Below, in pieces: positions 53,975 to 62,075 of a stretch of 64,000 nucleotides of DNA. The stretch is from contig NZ_PJMW01000002.1 in assembly GCF_002846365.1 (NCBI RefSeq), positions 3,100,001 to 3,164,000 on the forward strand. Reading direction: 5' to 3'. Under the pieces are notes generated by a model. That model searched no databases. It was not told the origin of the DNA and was given only the letters and a program-made list of their open reading frames with translations. The position numbers and the translations under genes are program-made. The stretch comes from Nocardia fluminea (GTDB lineage: Bacteria > Actinomycetota > Actinomycetes > Mycobacteriales > Mycobacteriaceae). Positions within the stretch are counted from its first letter, which is position 1; the number at the start of each line of letters is the position of its first letter.

Positions 53975-56500
53975 ATGTCGCCAGTGTGCTCGGATCGGAT
54001 CGCCGAGGTGGTCGCGCGCGAGCTCGCCGCCGACCCGGTAGTGGAGGAACGGGTCGCCGAATGCGTGCTTGCCGCACTCACAGCTGTCGACGGTGGCTCG
54101 GCCGCAACGGATTCCGGTGATACCGGAGTCTTTTTGCGGTCGATCACCGTGCAGGGCTTCCGTGGGGTCGGGCCCGCGGCCACCCTGCGATTGAATCCGG
54201 GCCCCGGTCTGACGTTGGTGGTCGGTCGCAACGGCAGCGGGAAGTCGAGTTTCGCCGAGGCCGCGGAATTCGCGTTGACCGGGGGGAATCGGCGCTGGGA
54301 CGGCCGCTCGACCGCGTGGCGGGAGGGCTGGCGCAACCTGCACGAACCCGATACCGCCCGGATCGATGTCGAGCTGCTCACCGAGGGGGCGGAGCCTCGG
54401 ATCTCGGTCGCCACCCACTGGGACGAGAGTGCGGAACTGGCCGACGCGCAGTGGACCGAGCGGCGCGGCGCCGAACCGGCCACCTCGGTGGACCCGCGCG
54501 GTCGCAGGCAACGACTCGATCTGTACCGGCCGTTCCTGTCCTACAGCGAGCTCGGCGCGCTCGTCGACGGCAAGCCCAGCGACCTGTTCGACGCGTTGCA
54601 TCGCCTGCTCGGCCTGGACGAGTTGGCCGCGGCGGCGGAGCAGATCAGGTTGCGCAAGCTCGAACTCGAACGTGCCGTGCGGGATTCGCGCCAATCGCAC
54701 GCCGACCTGCTGGTCGAGCTCGCGGAGGCCGATGACGAACGCGCCCACGGTGTGGCAGACCTGCTGCGCAGCCCGGACCCCGATCTCGACGCCGTGGCGG
54801 GCGCGGTCGCCGGCTCGGTCCTCGGCCTCGACGGGCCAGAGGGTCTGCGCGCGATCCTGCGGCTGACGTTGCCGGACGCCGCGCGGGTCGCCGCCACGGC
54901 AGACCGGCTCACCGAGGCGGCCCGTGCTGTGGCGCGGCACGCGACCGCGGATTCCGATGCGGATCTGCGGGTCCTCGCTTTGCTCACGCGGGCGCGCGAA
55001 CACGTCACCGCGTCGGGTTCGTGCCCGTGTCCGGTCTGTGGGCGCGACGAACTCGACGCCGACTGGATCACCGCGGCGGATGCCGAAATCGCCCACCGCA
55101 CCGAAGAACTCGCCGCGCTACAGGCGGCCACCGCCGAGTTCGACGCCGCTCTGGTGGCGGCCCGAAAGCTGCTGACAGAGCGGCCGATCGAGCTCGGCTC
55201 GGCAAGCGCGGGCCTGGTCGGCCCCTCTGCCACAACCGTCGAGACAAAGGCAGGCGGGACGAATGACGTTGCGAGGAAGAGTGATTCGTACAGCTCCTCG
55301 GATTCGCTGCGTAAACGGCGCGAAATAGTAGGACAGCTCTGGTCGGAGTGGGCCGAGCTCGCGACGGCCGACTTCGATGATCGGCTGCCGGATCGACTGC
55401 GCACACTCCACGCCGAGCTCGCGATGGAACTCGCCGCACTGCAACGGGATACACGGACCGAGCTGGATCGGCTCGACACCGTGTGGTCGCCGCTGGTCCC
55501 GCGCATTCTCGCCTGGCTCGACCCCGCCCGCGCCGTTGCCGACCACGCGAGCGAGCTGCGGGTGGTGAAGAAGGCGGCCGACTGGCTCAAGTCGGCGACG
55601 GCGACGATCCGTGAGGAGCGGATGCGCCCGCTGGAGACCACGGCGCGCTGGGTGTGGAGCACGCTGCGTCAGCAGAGCAATGTGGAGCTCGGTGCGATCA
55701 GGTTGCAGGGCAGCGCGGGGACGGCGCGGCGGGTGCTGCTCGATGTCACCGTCGACGAAGTGGACGGCGCGGCACTCGGGGTGATGAGTCAGGGCGAGCT
55801 GCACGCGCTCGGCCTGTCGCTGTTCCTGCCGCGAGCCACGGTGGCGCACAGCCCTTTCCGGTTCGTGATGATCGACGATCCGGTTCAGGCGATGGATCCC
55901 GCCAAGGTCGACGGGCTGGCCAGGGTGCTCGCCGAGGTGGCGGCGTCGCGGCAGGTGGTGGTGTTCACCCATGACGAGCGTCTCGCCGAGGCGGTGCGCC
56001 GCATGCAGCTCGACGCGACGGTGCTCGAGGTCCAGCGTCGTGAGCGCTCGATCGTCGAGGTCAGGGTGACCGGCGACCCGGTCCGCCGCTACCTCGACGA
56101 TGCCCGATCCCTGCTGCGCACACCGCAACTCCCCCCGGCGATCGCCGACGAGCTCGTCGCGACCTGCTGCCGTTCGGCGATCGAAGCGGCCGGGCTGGCG
56201 AAAGCCCGCCAGGAACTCCTGGCCGCTGGTCTCGAACACGGGGAAGTGGAGCGGCGCGTGCGCAACGCGCACACCACCCGCGCCATGATCACCCTCGCCA
56301 TCATGGGCGTCGGCGCCCGCGTGGACGATTTGAACAAGCACCTGAGCGCGGTCGGTGGACGCTGGCTCGTCGGTGTCCTGCGTGATGCGACCGCGGGAGC
56401 GCACGTGCCGATCGACCGTCCGATGCGTGAATTGATCAGTGACACAGAAAGATTCATCACGTGGCTGCGCGCCCACGAGCCGAACGCGGTGCGCACATGA
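53975..56500 (+). CDS. Rad50/RecF-like SMC-family ATPase with CPxCPxC zinc-hook motif
   Basis: An 841-residue protein. Walker A GRNGSGKSS (84-92) follows the start of a RecF-type domain (VFLRSITVQGFRGVGPAATLRLN). Two coiled-coil-like arms flank CPCPVCG at residues 350-356, a Rad50-like zinc-hook signature. The signature motif MSQGELHALGLSLFLPRA and Walker B FRFVMIDDPVQAMDP (634-635 Asp) complete the ABC-type head, followed by a C-terminal extension with CCRSAIEAAG and DATAGAHVPIDRP segments. GAAGGGGG lies just upstream of ATG 53975. Its TGA overlaps the next small ORF's ATG. Likely acts on DNA ends or in conflict defence. Confidence 0.85.
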   Translation: MSPVCSDRIAEVVARELAADPVVEERVAECVLAALTAVDGGSAATDSGDTGVFLRSITVQGFRGVGPAATLRLNPGPGLTLVVGRNGSGKSSFAEAAEFALTGGNRRWDGRSTAWREGWRNLHEPDTARIDVELLTEGAEPRISVATHWDESAELADAQWTERRGAEPATSVDPRGRRQRLDLYRPFLSYSELGALVDGKPSDLFDALHRLLGLDELAAAAEQIRLRKLELERAVRDSRQSHADLLVELAEADDERAHGVADLLRSPDPDLDAVAGAVAGSVLGLDGPEGLRAILRLTLPDAARVAATADRLTEAARAVARHATADSDADLRVLALLTRAREHVTASGSCPCPVCGRDELDADWITAADAEIAHRTEELAALQAATAEFDAALVAARKLLTERPIELGSASAGLVGPSATTVETKAGGTNDVARKSDSYSSSDSLRKRREIVGQLWSEWAELATADFDDRLPDRLRTLHAELAMELAALQRDTRTELDRLDTVWSPLVPRILAWLDPARAVADHASELRVVKKAADWLKSATATIREERMRPLETTARWVWSTLRQQSNVELGAIRLQGSAGTARRVLLDVTVDEVDGAALGVMSQGELHALGLSLFLPRATVAHSPFRFVMIDDPVQAMDPAKVDGLARVLAEVAASRQVVVFTHDERLAEAVRRMQLDATVLEVQRRERSIVEVRVTGDPVRRYLDDARSLLRTPQLPPAIADELVATCCRSAIEAAGLAKARQELLAAGLEHGEVERRVRNAHTTRAMITLAIMGVGARVDDLNKHLSAVGGRWLVGVLRDATAGAHVPIDRPMRELISDTERFITWLRAHEPNAVRT

Positions 56501-56634
56501 GCGGCTGGGCCGCCGCGTGGATCCGCCTTGCGCGAGGTGCGCGATGGAGTGACTACGCGAGATTTCCCCGTCGATCCGCTCCGTGCGAGCAGGTCTCGGT
56601 GCGTGGCCGCGTCTGCGCGGTGAGGTCGTCGTGA
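56497..56634 (+). CDS. Small ORF linking Rad50-like gene and its partner
   Basis: A 45-residue frame whose ATG overlaps the Rad50-like TGA (ATGA) and whose TGA overlaps the next GTG (GTGA). Third-position GC is about 76 percent, weaker than the other two such frames. The product starts MSGWAAAWIRLARGARW and has two Cys residues. No ribosome site separate from the upstream gene is obvious, so re-initiation would be needed. It may instead be a re-initiation spacer. Confidence 0.4.
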   Translation: MSGWAAAWIRLARGARWSDYARFPRRSAPCEQVSVRGRVCAVRSS

Positions 56635-57056
56635 ATCGTCGTGGCAGGCCCGCTCGCGCGAAGTTCAGCCCGAGGCCGTCGGTGGCGCAGCGGCTGGAGG
56701 CGGCCGAGAACTTGCTGGACGGGTCGGTGTCGGATGCCGGCGGGGTGTGGTCGCGGGCGGTGGCGTGGATTCTGCGGCTGGCGCTCGAGCAGGCGGTGGA
56801 CCAGTTGTGGGCGCAGGTGGCGCCGGAGTTGATGCGGTGCCCGATGCGGGCGCAGCTGCTCGCGTTGCGGGTGTACGCGGGGCCGGAGACCGCTGGTCAG
56901 GTCGGTGCGTTGTGGGCGGCGCTGTCGCGGGCGGCGCATCATCTTGACTACGAGATGGCCCCGAGTGTCACCGATCTGCGGCGCTGGCGGGATCAGACCG
57001 CGGAGCTGGCGCGGGCCCTGGAGCTGGCTCCCCTCGCGCACCAGCCGTTCGGGTGA
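56631..57056 (+). CDS. Helical protein encoded with the Rad50-like ATPase, unknown function
   Basis: A 141-residue all-helical protein I do not recognise. It contains SVAQRLEAAENLLDGS, WILRLALEQAVDQLWAQV and a His-rich segment LSRAAHHLDYEMAP followed by WRDQTAELARALE. The motif SRAAHH recalls but does not match the Rx4-6H of HEPN ribonucleases, because the final His is replaced by Leu. Its position directly after the zinc-hook ATPase suggests a partner or toxin-like effector. GAGG lies before GTG 56631; a GTG at 56583 is in frame but poorer in codon use. Confidence 0.6.
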   Translation: MNRRGRPARAKFSPRPSVAQRLEAAENLLDGSVSDAGGVWSRAVAWILRLALEQAVDQLWAQVAPELMRCPMRAQLLALRVYAGPETAGQVGALWAALSRAAHHLDYEMAPSVTDLRRWRDQTAELARALELAPLAHQPFG

Positions 57057-57115
57057 CCAGCGCGAAGCGGACCTGGGGTGCGCCGGGTGGCGGGTGCGTC
57101 CGGCAGGATGACGGC

Positions 57116-57505
57116 ATGGGTGAAGTGAGAGCGTGTCCGTGTCGCCGTGGTGAGCCGTTCGATGGCTGTTGCGGCCCGATTCTGGCCGGGGAGAAAGCCG
57201 CGCCGACCGCGGAGACGCTGATGCGTTCCCGCTACACCGCCTATGTCGTCGGCGACATGGACTACCTGCTGCGTTCGTGGCATCCCGATACCCGCCCCGC
57301 CGAGCTCGCGCTCGATCCGGATCAGCGATGGCTGTTCATCGAGATCGTGGGCACGCAGCGCGGCGGGCCGTTCGACGACAACGGCACGGTGGAATTCATC
57401 GCCCACTACACACTCGACGGAACCCGGGACACGATGCACGAGCTGAGTACCTTCGTGCGGGTCGACGGCGCCTGGGTCTACCTCGACGGGACGTTCCAGG
57501 CCTGA
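57116..57505 (+). CDS. YchJ-like protein with N-terminal SEC-C-type cysteines
   Basis: A 129-residue protein matching the YchJ/UPF0225 pattern: an N-terminal Cys cluster CPCRRGEPFDGCCGPI (zinc-binding, SEC-C-like) and a domain with TLMRSRYTAYVVGDMDYLLRSWHPDTRP and EFIAHY. The function of the family is not firmly established; it has the NTF2-like fold. AGGA is seven bases upstream of ATG 57116. It lies 59 bp after the helical partner gene. Confidence 0.85.
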   Translation: MGEVRACPCRRGEPFDGCCGPILAGEKAAPTAETLMRSRYTAYVVGDMDYLLRSWHPDTRPAELALDPDQRWLFIEIVGTQRGGPFDDNGTVEFIAHYTLDGTRDTMHELSTFVRVDGAWVYLDGTFQA

Positions 57506-57523
57506 TCGGGAGATACTGCTCAG

Positions 57524-57799
57524 GTGCCCCGTGTCGCGATCGAATACTGCACCCAATGCCGCTGGCTGCTCCGCGCGAGCTGGATGGCACAGGAACTGCT
57601 GACCACGTTCGCCACCGAACTCGGCGAGGTGGCGCTGATCCCCGGCCAGGGCGGCATCTTCCGCATCACCCTCGACGGCGAACAACTCTGGGAACGCAAG
57701 GCCGACGGCGGCTTTCCCGATATCGCCGTCCTCAAGCAGCGCGTTCGCGACCGGATCGCACCCGATCGCGATCTCGGCCACGTCGACCGCCGGGACTGA
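57524..57799 (+). CDS. Selenoprotein W-family (Rdx) protein with CxxC
   Basis: A 91-residue thioredoxin-like protein of the SelT/SelW/SelH family. The redox motif is CTQC (residues 9-12), the standard cysteine form in place of Cys-x-x-Sec, and GIFRITLDGEQLWERKADGGFPD is the conserved core. Probably a cytosolic thiol-disulfide protein. GTG 57524, 18 bp after the YchJ-like gene. Confidence 0.85.
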   Translation: MPRVAIEYCTQCRWLLRASWMAQELLTTFATELGEVALIPGQGGIFRITLDGEQLWERKADGGFPDIAVLKQRVRDRIAPDRDLGHVDRRD

Positions 57800-57826
57800 C
57801 GGCCGGACAGCTGTGGCCCGAAGGGG

Positions 57827-58048
57827 TCAGCAGCAGCCGCCGCCACCGCAGCAACCGCCGCCTGCCGGACGTGGTGCGGGCGCGGGGGCAGGCGCCGAGC
57901 CGCGCCCGACCGCCGCGAAGGTGGTGAGCAGTTTGACGGTGTCGTCGTGGCCGGCCGGGCACGAGGCCGGATCCGAGGACTGCGCCATCGGCCGGTTGAC
58001 GTCGAACGTGTCGCCGCAGGAACGACACCGGAAGCTGTAGTTCGGCAT
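57827..58048 (-). CDS. FmdB-family zinc-ribbon protein with Cys-rich tail
   Basis: A 73-residue protein with an N-terminal zinc ribbon CRSCGDTFDV and a second Cys (ASCPAGHD), as in the FmdB family, and a C-terminal GGGCCGGGGCC cluster that could bind another metal. Often a regulator or small metal protein. ATG 58048. It converges with the SelW-family gene. Confidence 0.8.
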   Translation of the reverse strand: MPNYSFRCRSCGDTFDVNRPMAQSSDPASCPAGHDDTVKLLTTFAAVGRGSAPAPAPAPRPAGGGCCGGGGCC

Positions 58049-58154
58049 CGGCCCAGTGTAGATGCCGATGCTTGCGATCACGGTGCGCCGAACGCTTCGT
58101 CGCGGCCGCTGCGCTCCGTACCGTGAGCGAACGGCGGTGATGGCGAGGTGGCGC

Positions 58155-59282
58155 ATGGCGAACAGTAGCGCGGGGGCGGTATTGCGGGCGGTGCTCGACC
58201 TCGGATCGGCACCGCGCAGTGTGGTGGCCAGACACGCGGGGGTTTCACCGGCCACGGTCACCTGGCAGAGCCGGGCGCTGGTCGAGGCGGGACTGCTCGT
58301 CGAACTGCCGGAGTCACCCGGGCCGGGTGGCGTGGGCAGGCCACACAGTCCGATCGCGCTGGACGCCGTCGGCAATGTGGTGATCGCGGTGCATATCGCG
58401 GCGGTGCAGATCACCGTCGCGGTGGTCGACATCGCCGGTTCGGTGCTGCACAGCGAGCAGGTGCCCCATCGCAGCCACGCCCCGTACGACATCCTCGACG
58501 CCGTGCTGGCGCGCGTGCGCGCGGTCGGGGCCGACCTCGCCGGTCAGGTGCGGATCCGCGGGCTCGGGGTGGCGATCGGCGGCCGGGTCGACACCGCCAC
58601 CGGTTCGGTCGTCGAGCACTCCTATCTGCGCTGGCGTGACGTGCCGGTGCGCGAATATCTCGGTGCCCGAACAGGTCTACCGGTCAGTGTGGACAGCCAT
58701 ACCCGCGCGACGGTGTACGCCGAACAGCTCTTCGGACGTCTGCGCGGTTCGGCGAGCTCGATCGTGCTGTTCGTCGGCAATGTCATCGACGCCGCCATCG
58801 CCGTGCACGGCCGCGTCCACTGCGGGCCGCATTTCGGGGCGGGTTCGATCGCCCGATTGCTCGGCACGACCGACAGATTCGGCCTCGAAGGCCTCGGCGA
58901 CCACGCGTTGCTGGCGCGTGCCGAGGCTGCCGGCCGCTACGACGGCTTTTCCGGGTTGGTGGCGGCGGCCGCGGCGGGTGGTCCCGAGCGGGCGTACTTC
59001 CTCGAGCGCGCGTCGGTGATGGGCGAGGTCGCCGCGGCACTGATCGATCTGATCGATCCGGAAGCGCTGGTCCTGGTCGACCGCGGCCTGATCACGGTTC
59101 CTGGCGTCCGCGAAGCCTACGACGAAGCGGTGCGCACCCACTCGGCCATCGGCGCCGACCCGGCCGAGGTGATCTTCGAGTCGACGTTCCCCGGTCGAGT
59201 GCTGGTGATGGCGGCCGCCGGAGTGGTGCTGCGGGAATTGTTCAGTGATCCACTGAGCACGGTTGTCGCGCAGGCAGTTTGA
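58155..59282 (+). CDS. ROK-family transcriptional regulator/kinase-like protein
   Basis: A 375-residue ROK protein. The N-terminal winged helix (VLRAVLDLGSAPRSVVARHAGVSPATVTWQSRALVEAGLLV) is followed by the ROK core with GGVGRPHSPIALD, LGVAIGGRVD and FVGNVIDAAIAVHGRVHCGPHFGAGSIARLLG. The usual Zn-binding Cys cluster is not present. Most ROK regulators respond to sugars. GAGG precedes ATG 58155; an ATG at 58140 is in frame. It lies just upstream of the ABC importer operon and may control it. Confidence 0.85.
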   Translation: MANSSAGAVLRAVLDLGSAPRSVVARHAGVSPATVTWQSRALVEAGLLVELPESPGPGGVGRPHSPIALDAVGNVVIAVHIAAVQITVAVVDIAGSVLHSEQVPHRSHAPYDILDAVLARVRAVGADLAGQVRIRGLGVAIGGRVDTATGSVVEHSYLRWRDVPVREYLGARTGLPVSVDSHTRATVYAEQLFGRLRGSASSIVLFVGNVIDAAIAVHGRVHCGPHFGAGSIARLLGTTDRFGLEGLGDHALLARAEAAGRYDGFSGLVAAAAAGGPERAYFLERASVMGEVAAALIDLIDPEALVLVDRGLITVPGVREAYDEAVRTHSAIGADPAEVIFESTFPGRVLVMAAAGVVLRELFSDPLSTVVAQAV

Positions 59283-59454
59283 TTCGTGGTTATTTTAAGG
59301 CAGTCGAATATTGACCGGAAGCAGCGCCACACGCGACAGTTGACACTATGAACAAAATGCAGTCCGGCGTCGCCCGGGTCACGTCGGATGTGCGGTGTTG
59401 TCGCGGTTCGAATTCCGTCGCCGACAATTCTTCGAGCAAATCCGGGAAATCACC

Positions 59455-60498
59455 TTGCGAAAAAATATTCGACGAATAGCACTTCTCGCCGCGGCGGCTT
59501 CGCTGCTCGCGGTCTCCTGCGCCACCGGCGACGAGGACAGCGCCGCCTCGACGAGCCCGCTGCTCACCGAGGTCCCCGCCGGGGTCTCGCTCGCGGTGGC
59601 GGCCAATACCGCCAAAGTGGCACTGACCACGTCGGGAGAACTGAGCAAACTGCCGTTCACGGTGTCGTCGTGGCCCGCCGTGCAGGCCGGTCCCGATGTC
59701 ATCCAGGCCTTCCGCGGCGGGTCGGTCGACGTGGCCACCAACGCGGGCATTCCGCCGATCCACGCGCACGCCACCGGCCTCGACGCCAAGATCGTCGGTG
59801 TCAAGGTGCGGACAACACCGCTGTACAAGCTGGCCACCGCGCCTGGGACCACCATCAACGGTCTCGGTGATCTGCGCGGAAAGAAGATCGGTTTCTCGCC
59901 CGGCCAGGCGCAGGGACTCATCGTGTTGCGCACGCTGAAGACAGCGGGCATCCGCACCGACGAAGTGCAGCTCATCGATCTGTCGAGCACCAAATTCCTC
60001 ACGGCCCTGCAGGCCAAGGAAATCGACGTCGACCCACTGGCCGAACCGAGTCTCACGAAGTACCTCGACAAGTACCGTTCCGATGGAGCCACCGCGATCG
60101 CGACGCCCGCCGTCGATGCCCTGAGCGTGCTGTGGGCGCCGACCTCGGTATTGCGCGACGAGAGCAAGGCCGCCGCCGTCGCCGAATTCGTGAAATTCTG
60201 GGCACGTGGGGAAGTCTGGGCCTGGGAACATCCCGAGGAATGGATCGACGCGTACTACGTCAAGGATCAGTCGGTTTCGGCCGCGGACGGCAAACGAATT
60301 CTGGCCACGGCGGAAAAGCCGTATTTCCCGCAGAATTGGGACGAGGCGATCACCTGGGAACAGGAGACGATCGAGCTGGTGACCGACGCCGGCTTCTTCG
60401 GTAATTCGTTCCCCGCCGCCGAACTGTTCGACCGCCGGTTCGAGAAGATCGCGTTCGACGCGGTGCCCGCGCCGTATCGCACCAAGGGGCAGCAATGA
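59455..60498 (+). CDS. ABC transporter substrate-binding lipoprotein (SsuA-like)
   Basis: A 347-residue binding protein of the sulfonate/nitrate/taurine type. A basic start and hydrophobic signal (RRIALLAAAASLLAVSC, Cys22) suggest a lipoprotein, though the -3 residue Ala is atypical. The mature part has LKVRTTPLYK-like and GKKIGFSPGQAQG segments typical of SsuA. TTG at 59455 is preferred; a longer in-frame GTG at 59395 would push the signal inwards. Overlaps the permease gene by ATGA. Confidence 0.85.
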   Translation: MRKNIRRIALLAAAASLLAVSCATGDEDSAASTSPLLTEVPAGVSLAVAANTAKVALTTSGELSKLPFTVSSWPAVQAGPDVIQAFRGGSVDVATNAGIPPIHAHATGLDAKIVGVKVRTTPLYKLATAPGTTINGLGDLRGKKIGFSPGQAQGLIVLRTLKTAGIRTDEVQLIDLSSTKFLTALQAKEIDVDPLAEPSLTKYLDKYRSDGATAIATPAVDALSVLWAPTSVLRDESKAAAVAEFVKFWARGEVWAWEHPEEWIDAYYVKDQSVSAADGKRILATAEKPYFPQNWDEAITWEQETIELVTDAGFFGNSFPAAELFDRRFEKIAFDAVPAPYRTKGQQ

Positions 60499-61346
60499 CC
60501 ATCGCGCTGTCCCGCACCGTGATTCCGGCCGCGACGCCCACCCGCGACGGTTTCGTCGAGCGGCGCGCTCTGCGTCGACTCGGCCTGCGCAAGGCCATCC
60601 CCGCCGCCCGCTTGCTCGGCGTGATCCTGGTCGTCGGAGCATGGGCCGCTGGGTCACTGCTCGAACTGATCGACCCGCGCAAACTCTCGGCGCCGTGGAC
60701 CGTGCTGCACACCGGCTGGGAGTTGCTGGTCGACGGGCCGCTGCTCGCCAATTTGGGGGTGTCGCTGCAACGAGTGCTGATCGGCATGGTCCTCGGTGTG
60801 CTCATCGGTACCACTCTCGCCGTGATCGCGGGCCTTTCCCGGTGGGGTGAATCACTGATCGACGGCCCGGTACAGATCAAGCGGGCCATTCCCACCCTCG
60901 GCCTGATCCCGCTGATGATCCTGTGGCTCGGTATCGGCGAGGAATTCAAGCTCGTGCTCATCACCTTGGGTGTGGTCGTGCACATGTACATCCAGACGCA
61001 CGCCTCACTGACCACGATCGACCAGAAACTGGTGGAATTGTCGGAGGTGCAGGGTGTTTCACGGGCGGAGTTCATTCGCAGTGTGGTGCTGCCCGGTTCA
61101 CTGCCCGGCTTCTTCCTCGGGCTGCGGCTCTCGGTCACCAGTGCGTGGCTGGTGCTGATCGTGGTCGAGACGGTCAATGCCACCGACGGCCTCGGCAAGA
61201 TGATGTCGAACGCGCAGAACTACGGACAGGCCGACGTGATCCTGGTCGGGTTGGTCGTCTACGCCATCTTCGGCCTGGCTTCGGATTCGGCGATCCGGCT
61301 GGTGGAACGGAGGGTGCTGTCATGGCGACGCACTATCGCGGGGTGA
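60495..61346 (+). CDS. ABC transporter permease (SsuC/TauC-like)
   Basis: A 283-residue membrane protein with about six helices and the EAA-type loop EVQGVSRAEFIRSVVLPGSLPGFFLGLRLS, where the ATPase docks. Together with the binding protein and ATPase genes it forms a sulfonate-type importer. ATG 60495 overlaps the upstream stop. Confidence 0.9.
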   Translation: MTIALSRTVIPAATPTRDGFVERRALRRLGLRKAIPAARLLGVILVVGAWAAGSLLELIDPRKLSAPWTVLHTGWELLVDGPLLANLGVSLQRVLIGMVLGVLIGTTLAVIAGLSRWGESLIDGPVQIKRAIPTLGLIPLMILWLGIGEEFKLVLITLGVVVHMYIQTHASLTTIDQKLVELSEVQGVSRAEFIRSVVLPGSLPGFFLGLRLSVTSAWLVLIVVETVNATDGLGKMMSNAQNYGQADVILVGLVVYAIFGLASDSAIRLVERRVLSWRRTIAG

Positions 61347-62062
61347 ACGAGCCGAAGGTCGCCGGTGTCGAAGTTCGTTCGCTGACGAGAAGATTCGGCG
61401 ACCGCACGGTGCTCGACTCGATCGACCTCACCATCGCGCCCGGCCAGTTCGTCGCACTGCTCGGACGCAGCGGCTCCGGCAAGAGCACACTGCTGCGGGC
61501 GCTGGCGGGGCTGGACTACGACGTGGACGGCGGCGGCACACTGCGGATCCCGGCGAAGACCTCGGTGGTCTTCCAGGATTCACGGCTGCTGCCCTGGCAG
61601 CGGGTGCTGCCGAACGTGCTGTACGGGCAGCCGCGCACCCGCCGTGCCGCGGGCGAGCGGGTGCTGGCCGAGGTCGGCCTGGCGGGCCGGGAACGCGCCT
61701 GGCCCCGAGAGCTCTCCGGCGGTGAGCAGCAGCGGGTTTCGCTGGCCCGCTCCCTGGTCGGCGAACCGGATCTGCTGCTGGCCGACGAACCCTTCGGCGC
61801 GCTCGACGCCCTCACCCGGATCAAGATGCACGCTCTGCTGCGCGACCTGATCAGCCGGCATCGCCCGACCGTGCTGCTGGTCACCCACGATGTCGATGAG
61901 GCTGTCGCACTGGCCGACCGGGTGATCGTGCTCGACGACGGAAAGCTCGCGGTGGACATTCCGGTCGAGCTGTCCGGCGAGCGCGACCCGAGCCTGCCCG
62001 CGTTCCAGCACATCCGCCGCACTCTGCTCACCGCACTCGGGCTCGCCGAGACCGCGGCCTGA
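61322..62062 (+). CDS. ABC transporter ATP-binding protein (SsuB/TauB-like)
   Basis: A 246-residue ATPase with Walker A GRSGSGKST, Q-loop VVFQDSRLLPWQRVLPNVLYG, signature LSGGEQQRVSLARSL and Walker B LLLADEPFGALD. It energises the SsuC-like permease encoded just upstream. GGAGGG seven bases before ATG 61322 supports this start, which overlaps the permease by 25 bases; GTG 61343 is the alternative with a GTGA overlap. Confidence 0.92.
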   Translation: MATHYRGVNEPKVAGVEVRSLTRRFGDRTVLDSIDLTIAPGQFVALLGRSGSGKSTLLRALAGLDYDVDGGGTLRIPAKTSVVFQDSRLLPWQRVLPNVLYGQPRTRRAAGERVLAEVGLAGRERAWPRELSGGEQQRVSLARSLVGEPDLLLADEPFGALDALTRIKMHALLRDLISRHRPTVLLVTHDVDEAVALADRVIVLDDGKLAVDIPVELSGERDPSLPAFQHIRRTLLTALGLAETAA

Positions 62063-62075
62063 AAGGCACCCCATC

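Noticed and set aside
56583..56633. Longer N-terminus for the helical partner from GTG 56583
   Set aside because: Codon use in this stretch is unlike coding sequence, and GTG 56631 has a ribosome site and an overlap with the preceding frame.
59340..59368. TTGACA at 59340-59345 as a promoter for the importer operon
   Set aside because: No -10 element at the proper distance.
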